NCBI GenBank assembly: GCA_017963875.1
Contig: JAGCTA010000436.1
Span: forward strand, 1 to 12,537
DNA from: Victivallales bacterium
GTDB lineage: Bacteria > Verrucomicrobiota > Lentisphaeria > Oligosphaerales > Oligosphaeraceae
DNA: 12,537 bases
Direction of reading: 5' to 3'
Both the position numbers and the translations under genes were made by a program. The stretch's first letter is position 1, and each line of letters begins with the position of its first letter. Below, in pieces: positions 7,209 to 12,537 of the stretch. Below the pieces are notes generated by a model, which saw nothing but the letters and a program-made list of their open reading frames with translations, ran no database searches and had not been told where the DNA came from.

Positions 7209-7249
7209 CCCCAGGTTTCGCTTCGCTTAACCTGGGGTTTCTTATATTT
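7209..7249 (+). terminator. Intrinsic terminator after the acyl-CoA ligase/RNA element
   Basis: CCCCAGGTT (7209-7217) pairs perfectly with AACCTGGGG (7229-7237) around an 11-base loop, followed by the T-rich tail TTTCTTATATTT on the plus strand. The minus strand lacks a T-run after the stem, so the direction is left to right. It would end transcripts from the ligase gene, or from a small RNA starting around 7060. Confidence 0.8.
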
Positions 7250-7356
7250 GCCCCCTAGGGGTCATAGCAGAGCCGCCTTGACATGAGCAATTACCGACCC
7301 TCATGGAGAATAGAGCATTCTGAGAAAATAGAGTTCTGGCATTCTCTACTACTCTT

Positions 7357-8154
7357 CTACGACCAAGCATGGCGATGGATGAACTGGACGAATGGCGGGA
7401 AGGATGGATAGTCGCAGGCGTGGCCATAGCCGTCAAAGACCAGATGGGTGACATCCTGATGGCCGTTAAGCCTCAGCATGCGACAGAAATATGCGTTTTC
7501 CTCCGTGCGGCCGCACATTTCCAAATCGCCCTGGCCTGTTGTCAGTATAATGGGCGGAAGGTTTGGCGTGCCGACATGATACAACGGAGCGAATTCATCG
7601 CATGTCGGCTGTGTTATGGGTATGCCCTGTTCTGCGCGGATGGTAAAATGGGTGACGCATTGACCGCTCAGCAACATCAGTCCTTTGAGTTGAGAATAGT
7701 CGTAGCCGTAGCGATGCAGGTATTGCGGGTCCATGCCGATCATCGCCGACAGATAAGCACCTGCGGAATGTCCTGATACAAAGACCTTTGCAGGATCACC
7801 GCCGTAATTGGCAATGTTCTTCAGAACCCATGCGACGGCGCATGCGGCATCATCAAGGCTTGTGGCACCCGTTGCGCCGTCTGTTCCCGCCAGACGATAG
7901 CCGCAGGCGACGACTGCCGACGGATGTTCCGCGTCCATTGTCAGTGCCATAGGGGTGTGTTTCGCGCCGCCCGTCAATCCACCGCCATGGAACCAGATGA
8001 CTGTTGAAAAACCAGGTTTTCCCTGTGGAATCGTCAAATCCATTTTGCAGCGTTCGACATTCGCAGGACCGTTCTTATAGAATTCTTCCTCCCGATAGGA
8101 GATATTCTCTATAAAATCAAAATCCTGCCCATTTGCGTTTTTGATGATGCTCAT
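7357..8154 (-). CDS. Alpha/beta hydrolase esterase (BD-FAE/acetyl-esterase-like), cytoplasmic
   Basis: This 265-residue single-domain hydrolase has the oxyanion-hole motif HGGG (56-59) and the nucleophile elbow GHSAG (128-132, Ser130). The likely remaining triad members are Asp210 in TTGQGDLEM and His245 in GYGHA. The pattern GDLE...EENAYF...LRLNGH is typical of carbohydrate-acting esterases of the BD-FAE (feruloyl/acetyl-xylan esterase) type and related carboxylesterases. There is no signal peptide, so it would act on imported, acylated oligosaccharides or small esters in the cytoplasm. AAGGA lies 10 bases before the ATG, which supports the start. It is the last gene of a minus-strand operon, 45 bp after the DUF4838 gene. 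The exact acyl group (acetyl or feruloyl) is not determinable here. Confidence 0.85.
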   Translation of the reverse strand: MSIIKNANGQDFDFIENISYREEEFYKNGPANVERCKMDLTIPQGKPGFSTVIWFHGGGLTGGAKHTPMALTMDAEHPSAVVACGYRLAGTDGATGATSLDDAACAVAWVLKNIANYGGDPAKVFVSGHSAGAYLSAMIGMDPQYLHRYGYDYSQLKGLMLLSGQCVTHFTIRAEQGIPITQPTCDEFAPLYHVGTPNLPPIILTTGQGDLEMCGRTEENAYFCRMLRLNGHQDVTHLVFDGYGHACDYPSFPPFVQFIHRHAWS

Positions 8155-8199
8155 GTGTCTTTCCTTAGGTGGAGATGATTGTAATTCTAGGTCCGCCCC

Positions 8200-10455
8200 C
8201 TATTTCGAAATCAACGAAACAGGTTTCCAGATGCCGCCCTGGCCGCTTCTGTCTTCGACACGGACCACGACCGTCTGCTCCTTTGCATTCCAGTCGATGC
8301 AGTGGTTGATCTGAATGACAAAAGGCGTATTCCAATCATCGGTATTTTTATATAGATGAGTACCCGCCTCCTTGCCATTGACATAAACCCATGCGGATTC
8401 ATCAACCGCACCGAAATACAGGTAGATTTCCCTGTCCTTCCAGTCATCTGGAACCTTGATCGTGATCGCATACCAGCCAATGCCGTTGTAGTCCGCCGTC
8501 AATTCGCGGATTTCCTTTGAAATCGTCGTATAGTGCTCATGCGGACGCTCCCAGCCCGTATTCGTGCACATGCGGTGCTCCCAGCGATTGATTGCCTTCA
8601 CATCATCGGCAAACCAGCGCTCTTTGAGCCCAATGTCTTCTGGATCAAGGCGGAATTTCCAGATAATAGGCGTACCGATATACGGCGGTCTGTAATCTTT
8701 GAAGGCACGCGCACGGTCAACACCAGCGACATCACCCCAGGTCTTCTCCTGCCGCACCGTTTCAGGATATCCATTCGCCTCACGGAAATTCATCAGCACA
8801 ATGGCATCCTCGTCTTTCTTCCCCGTCGCTGCCTTGAAGAACAATTCTGCATGACGGTGCTCCAAGCGTAGTCTATCAAGAGCCTTCGCCTGAAGTCCTT
8901 TCGCCCCACGCGTCGCGGCATTCTCAAGGAAAGCACCCGATTTGGCAAAGTCGTCCGCACGATAATAATCACTCATCACCCATGTCAGACCGCGTGCCAC
9001 GTTGTTAAAGCGCCCTTTCACAATCAATCTTTCAAGGTCGGGCTTGATTCTCGCCTCCCAAAGCGCCTCGCGCCAGTATCTGAAATACGCCTTGACATCG
9101 TCAGCCGCTGGTCCGAAGGCTTCCATATACTGATTTTCCCAATACTCGAAGGGCTTGATGCCGTCTGTCATCGACTTCGTGACCAGGTAGTCCTGCAAAG
9201 CCTTATAGACGTTGTCCGCGCTCATGGCGTCATAATCGAATCCTATGGCATTCTGTTCCTGCAACAATTGGTTGATTTCATAGAAATACTTCTCGCTTCC
9301 CATGGGCAAACAGGGCATGTCATAGTAGAAATGACGGTTCGGCCGATAGAAGAACTCGTTCATCCCAGCCGCTTTCCAGCCCATGACAAATTCCTTGAGG
9401 GCCGAAGGCGAAAAATCCACTGGAACAATACCCAGTATAATGTCCTTGTCCACTTTCGCGTATCGAGGCGGTTGCTGAGTGGCGTTATAGGCATACATGC
9501 ACGCCTTGACATCAGGGCGGATCTTGCGCGCCGCCTCAAGGACGCGGTTGGCAAAAATGACATACCTGTCTGCGTAGCAGATAGGGTTATCATTATCGCA
9601 CGGATTTTTCAAACCAGGTGCATCCAGTTCACGGCAGGCGGGGCAGTTGCAGGAATCCCTGCCACTTGCATCGTTTTCACAGAGATTGATGCTGGCGGGG
9701 CATCCAGCAGCCTGCCAGTCCGCCACGACCTGCTTCACCAGGGCCTCGCTGCTGACGCACATGGCAACGGCGCTTGCGGGTCTGCCTTTGAACGCCGCAG
9801 GATCATCAATTGACTTGCCGTATGTCATTGGCAGTCTGAGACCGTCTTTGCGCATGGCGAAATATTCCTGATGCGTCTTGCAGAACCGATCCCAATATTT
9901 AGTGAAAGCATGGCCATATTTGGGCATGTTATGCGAACCGCTGCGCAAACGTGCTCGCCAAAGTCTGTCAACAGGGTTATTGCATCGAATACCACGCGAA
10001 CGCAACTTTGGAATCCATTGCCTGGATGTGTTTTTGACCACGATGAGATTCTGCTGCACACAGGAAATCACGTCTGGAAGCGGCCAGCGGAAGCCCAGTT
10101 CATTTTCTAGAAAATCATAGACTGCATGACTGGCGCCAACCTTCTTTCTTCCGTAGAAATACGCCGCATTGTCAAATACCTGCCAGCGTGCCTCTTCAGG
10201 CTGCATCTCCTCAGCCATCCCGTCTGGGGCCTTACCAATATACAACACATACGCGTCATTTGGAATTGCATTTGGTGCAACCAGCGGCACATCCGCGCCA
10301 GTCATCAGGTCCAAATGGTGTTTGAAATCCTTTGCCAAGGATTCAAAGGATTTGTCTGGATATACGACAACCGCCCTGCTGCCATCAATGGGAATATCGG
10401 CAAAAGAACACAGGCACACGAATGACAAAAAAAGGACGATTCGAGGTATTTTCAT
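8200..10455 (-). CDS. Secreted DUF4838 protein with C-terminal galactose-binding-like domain
   Basis: The 751-residue protein has a Sec signal peptide (hydrophobic 5-19, probable cleavage after CSFA). Residues about 25-140 resemble the alpha-glucuronidase/GH20-type N-terminal beta domain (VLYIGKAP, then YGRKKVGASHAVYDFLENEL). The central region (about 150-560) is a DUF4838-type barrel, including INLCENDASG and a CxCxxC cluster (C269, C271, C274). Residues 600-750 form a jelly-roll sugar-binding domain (WYAITIKVP, YLYFGAVDESAWVYVNGKE) like those of family 2 hydrolases. DUF4838 is presumed to act on polysaccharide but has no established reaction known to me. Many cysteines (C252, C259, C269, C271, C274, C286, C293) cluster near the conserved site, which suggests disulfides or metal binding. 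GGAG sits 8 bases before the ATG. It is the middle gene of the esterase operon, 35 bp after the SGNH gene. Confidence 0.85.
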   Translation of the reverse strand: MKIPRIVLFLSFVCLCSFADIPIDGSRAVVVYPDKSFESLAKDFKHHLDLMTGADVPLVAPNAIPNDAYVLYIGKAPDGMAEEMQPEEARWQVFDNAAYFYGRKKVGASHAVYDFLENELGFRWPLPDVISCVQQNLIVVKNTSRQWIPKLRSRGIRCNNPVDRLWRARLRSGSHNMPKYGHAFTKYWDRFCKTHQEYFAMRKDGLRLPMTYGKSIDDPAAFKGRPASAVAMCVSSEALVKQVVADWQAAGCPASINLCENDASGRDSCNCPACRELDAPGLKNPCDNDNPICYADRYVIFANRVLEAARKIRPDVKACMYAYNATQQPPRYAKVDKDIILGIVPVDFSPSALKEFVMGWKAAGMNEFFYRPNRHFYYDMPCLPMGSEKYFYEINQLLQEQNAIGFDYDAMSADNVYKALQDYLVTKSMTDGIKPFEYWENQYMEAFGPAADDVKAYFRYWREALWEARIKPDLERLIVKGRFNNVARGLTWVMSDYYRADDFAKSGAFLENAATRGAKGLQAKALDRLRLEHRHAELFFKAATGKKDEDAIVLMNFREANGYPETVRQEKTWGDVAGVDRARAFKDYRPPYIGTPIIWKFRLDPEDIGLKERWFADDVKAINRWEHRMCTNTGWERPHEHYTTISKEIRELTADYNGIGWYAITIKVPDDWKDREIYLYFGAVDESAWVYVNGKEAGTHLYKNTDDWNTPFVIQINHCIDWNAKEQTVVVRVEDRSGQGGIWKPVSLISK

Positions 10456-10490
10456 TTTCTTTCTCCAATTATCAGATAAAAAACAACATC

Positions 10491-11555
10491 TTAGATATAC
10501 CGAACACCAGGAACCAGTTGATTGAGCAAGACACTGGCATAGACCCTAAAGCCATAATCGTTCGGATGGTTGACGCCATTGCCTGTCAGCGCATAATACC
10601 CCTTGTGGTCGCGGATAAACTCCCAGGCGGAATAGACGTCCGCATAGCCGATGAGCGGGGTGGCTTCGGCGAAGCGCTGCATGGCATCCGCGAACTCCTT
10701 TGCGGGCACGGGCGGCGTGTTCTTCCACTCGCTGTTGCCAGCCATTGAGGAGACCGTCAGAATCAGCGTGTCGGGGCGCGCTTCGTGCGCGGCTGCGATG
10801 ATCTTCTTAAGTTCATCGACAAATGCCTCTGCGGTCATGTTGCTGAAATTGTTCATGCCGTAGGCGATGACGAGCAGGTCGGGCTTGTCGCCGAGCCACT
10901 TGTCCTGGATATTCCATGCCCCTTTGATGCCCGTGCCGCTAATGGCGTGGTTGCGGCGGTCGATGGTGATGCCATACGCTTCCTCCAGACCGTCCATGAC
11001 GAGTTCGGGGAAGCCTGGCTGCCAGGGCGCGACCTTACAGAACGCAGATGAATTGTAACCTGCGGCGATGCTGTCGCCGATGCACGTGAAGACGAATTTG
11101 CCCTTCTTCTTCAGGCGTTCAGCGATGCTTTCGCGGAAGCCGTTGTCGATCATGGCGAGTTTGGGGAAGTCATTGACCTGCGGACGGTAGTCGACAAAAA
11201 TCTGGTGGTCCATGTACCATGTGCCTCTCGTAAAACGAATGGCCTTGCCGTCGGGACCGTTCGCGATGGCGACGCAGTCAGGGTCGGGATAGAGTTTGAC
11301 GGCCGTCGGGTCGAAGTACATGTCCTTGTCGCTGACAAACGGGCAACGGCCCCCTGCCTTCCACGCGATGCCGTCCTCGGTCATCTCGTAGTCGCGGCCA
11401 GGCACGTAGATTTCGCGGTTGTCAAACGTCGCAACGCGGAGGATTTCCGCTGGTTTGAACAGCAGTCTGGCCTTGGTATCATTGAAGAAGATGCAGCTTT
11501 CTGCACGTACGATGCCGTTGTCATCCCACATTTTGTTCAGCAGTTTTTCATCCAT
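10491..11555 (-). CDS. SGNH/GDSL-family esterase with N-terminal beta domain, cytoplasmic
   Basis: The 354-residue protein has an N-terminal beta-rich domain (about 1-150), as in two-domain carbohydrate esterases. The SGNH hydrolase domain follows: block I CIGDSIAAG (Ser162), block II SGTGIKG (G207/G209), block III AYGMNNF (Asn235, with N in place of the usual D of GxND), and block V GVNHPND (His330). The usual DxxH is GVNH, so the canonical triad aspartate is absent from its normal position and a Ser-His dyad is possible. No signal peptide is visible. The likely role is O-deacylation of sugar substrates, matching the second esterase in the operon. It is the first gene of the three-gene minus-strand operon. 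GGAG lies about 11 bases before the ATG. A terminator hairpin stands only 28 bp upstream of the start codon. Confidence 0.85.
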   Translation of the reverse strand: MDEKLLNKMWDDNGIVRAESCIFFNDTKARLLFKPAEILRVATFDNREIYVPGRDYEMTEDGIAWKAGGRCPFVSDKDMYFDPTAVKLYPDPDCVAIANGPDGKAIRFTRGTWYMDHQIFVDYRPQVNDFPKLAMIDNGFRESIAERLKKKGKFVFTCIGDSIAAGYNSSAFCKVAPWQPGFPELVMDGLEEAYGITIDRRNHAISGTGIKGAWNIQDKWLGDKPDLLVIAYGMNNFSNMTAEAFVDELKKIIAAAHEARPDTLILTVSSMAGNSEWKNTPPVPAKEFADAMQRFAEATPLIGYADVYSAWEFIRDHKGYYALTGNGVNHPNDYGFRVYASVLLNQLVPGVRYI

Positions 11556-11582
11556 TGGTTAAGGATCTCCCATAGAAACGTG

Positions 11583-11627
11583 AAAAAAACGGCCACAAGA
11601 GCATTTTCGGGATGCCGTGGCCGTTTT
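11583..11627 (-). terminator. Intrinsic terminator/possible attenuator between PHP gene and SGNH operon
   Basis: Read on the minus strand, AAAACGGCCAC (11617-11627) pairs perfectly over 11 bp with GTGGCCGTTTT (11586-11596). An inner GCAT/ATGC stem (11601-11604/11612-11615) lies in the loop, and the transcript continues into an unbroken T7 run (11583-11589). It lies 85 bp past the PHP stop codon and only 27 bp before the SGNH start at 11555, so no promoter fits between the two. Confidence 0.8.
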
Positions 11628-11712
11628 CAGCACTCCTTTGTCCGTGGTTCTATTGTCGTCGTGAGACGGAAAAGACAATTCGCCTCACGGCTGTTCCGCC
11701 CCCAATGGTTTG

Positions 11713-12537
11713 TCAGTAGACGATTGGCGCCGACCACGCATAGCGGCCTGCCGCGTCCTTGATCTGAAGCCTGAACCACAGTGGTGCATCAGACTGGAGA
11801 AGCGAAATCTTGGCGGAGGTGATTTCGCGTGTTCCGCTGCCATAGCCGCGTAAGTCTTCGATCTCCACACAGTAGCCGCCGCTTGGATTTGTCATCCCGA
11901 TGACTTCCGTGCAAGGGGAGAACTCGGCCTCGAAGACGCCGTCGACAAGGGACACCCTCGTGAAGACAGGGCCTTGGGAGGCATAGAGGCGACCGTTCTT
12001 CAGTGCGTCAAGGACGGACGTAGGGGATTTATCCTCGGCGATGACGTAGGTCATTCCCTTGAAGAGAGTAAAGGAATTATGTGCGTCGTCGACGGCGAGT
12101 GCGGGATAGACAAGCCCCCTGCTGCTCAATTCGTCCCACAGCTGCATATTGTAGGCGCGTCCTTTCGCCTCGCAACACCTGTTGTACACCTCGATGCCGT
12201 CCAGGTTCTTCAGCGTGGCGACATCTTCGGATGTCAGGCCGCACCAGACGGGATGGGCGCAGAACACGGCGGCGCCTGTGGCTTTGGCCGCGTCGACCGC
12301 GCCCTGCGCATCTTCCTTAAGCGGAAAAACGAAGTCTTCAGGGACGCCCAGCGCAACTAGATGCCATGGAATGGCGCGTGGTCCCCACGGATGCATCTCC
12401 ATGCCTGAAATGAGCGTCATCCCGCGTCCGTCATACGTGGAGACGGGATTGGTGATGCGGTGGTCGGTGAACGCGAATACGTCATAGCCCTGCTTCTGGT
12501 AGAGCCCGATGATATCGTCGGGCGCGTATATGCCGTC
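11713..12537 (-). CDS. PHP-domain metal-dependent hydrolase (CehA/McbA-like), 5' end off the window
   Basis: The minus-strand frame is open to the right edge; 274 C-terminal residues are visible and the N-terminus is cut off. PHP metal-binding motifs are seen in order (numbering from the first visible residue): TDH (D25, H26), GMEMH (E47, H49), CAHP (H95), GIEVYN (E116) and VDDAH (D150, D151, H153). The first motif (HxHxxxSDG) would lie just beyond the edge; the visible protein begins at its final DG. After the PHP core, residues about 185-274 form a C-terminal beta-sandwich, common in CehA/McbA-type members of this superfamily. Such proteins are metal-dependent phosphoesterases or hydrolases; the substrate is unknown. 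The ATG at 12418-12420 is internal, because TDH lies upstream of it. A terminator follows the stop codon by 85 bp. Confidence 0.85.
   Translation of the reverse strand, partial: DGIYAPDDIIGLYQKQGYDVFAFTDHRITNPVSTYDGRGMTLISGMEMHPWGPRAIPWHLVALGVPEDFVFPLKEDAQGAVDAAKATGAAVFCAHPVWCGLTSEDVATLKNLDGIEVYNRCCEAKGRAYNMQLWDELSSRGLVYPALAVDDAHNSFTLFKGMTYVIAEDKSPTSVLDALKNGRLYASQGPVFTRVSLVDGVFEAEFSPCTEVIGMTNPSGGYCVEIEDLRGYGSGTREITSAKISLLQSDAPLWFRLQIKDAAGRYAWSAPIVY

Larger units (their letters stand above)
6982..7356. other. Gene-free convergent intergenic region (375 bp)
   Basis: I see no credible protein gene here on either strand. The first part (6982-7124) has an isolated -10-like TATACT at 7051-7056 without a properly spaced -35, and a CTGCCAG direct repeat (7104-7110 and 7118-7124 region). 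The middle holds the structured RNA candidate and terminator listed separately. The last part (7252-7356) contains the palindrome CCCCTAGGGG (7252-7261), a 6-bp inverted repeat CATGAG/CTCATG (7282-7287/7300-7305), and an imperfect direct repeat around GCATTCT. None of these forms a clear terminator for the esterase operon, whose stop is at 7357-7359. Confidence 0.6.

Noticed and set aside
9268..9813. Plus-strand open frame of 181 codons inside the DUF4838 gene
   Set aside because: It is a shadow frame; the minus-strand product is a clear secreted DUF4838 protein over the same bases.
12418..12420. ATG as the start of the PHP gene
   Set aside because: The frame remains open to the right edge and the conserved metal motif TDH lies upstream of this Met, so the true start is outside the window.

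Overview
The window looks like accessory, glycan-handling DNA from a member of the Lentisphaerota (Victivallis-like gut or rumen lineage). The evidence for this is indirect. The truncated left-hand protein joins a short HExxH metalloprotease-type head to strand-loop-strand passenger repeats, an architecture I remember from that phylum. The window also holds a DUF4838 protein and several stand-alone glycosidase and esterase genes with no SusC/SusD pair. The phylum call is moderate-confidence inference; no rRNA or marker gene is present.

Layout from left to right. (1) On the minus strand, 1-1155 is the N-terminal 385 residues of a putative repeat-rich surface metalloprotease/adhesin that runs off the left edge. 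A near-perfect 28-bp tandem direct repeat lies upstream of it. (2) On the minus strand, 1314-4277 is a 987-residue lipoprotein glycoside hydrolase of clan GH-A type, with a CBM9-like C-terminus and a good sigma70-like promoter. (3) Across an AT-rich divergent intergenic region, the plus strand carries an XRE-cupin regulator (4562-5134) and an AMP-forming acyl-CoA ligase (5302-6981). They are separated by a hairpin and a likely internal promoter. (4) The convergent intergenic region 6982-7356 has no gene but holds a compact multi-stem RNA-like structure followed by a strong intrinsic terminator. (5) On the minus strand, 11555 down to 7357 forms a three-gene operon: SGNH/GDSL esterase, secreted DUF4838 protein, and BD-FAE-like alpha/beta hydrolase, with gaps of 35 and 45 bp. 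(6) On the minus strand, 11713 to the right edge is a PHP-domain metal-dependent hydrolase whose N-terminus is cut off. An 11-bp-stem terminator sits between it and the SGNH gene.

How the parts may fit together: the exported GH-A lipoprotein and the exported DUF4838 protein would act on a polysaccharide or glycoconjugate at or outside the envelope. The two esterases lack signal peptides and would remove acetyl or other acyl groups from imported oligosaccharides in the cytoplasm. The XRE-cupin/acyl-CoA ligase pair is a separate metabolic module that would activate a carboxylic acid, perhaps one released by the esterases, although that link is speculation. The most unusual items are the intergenic structured RNA candidate at 7125-7237, the paired direct-repeat elements upstream of three genes, and the terminator placed directly before the SGNH start codon.
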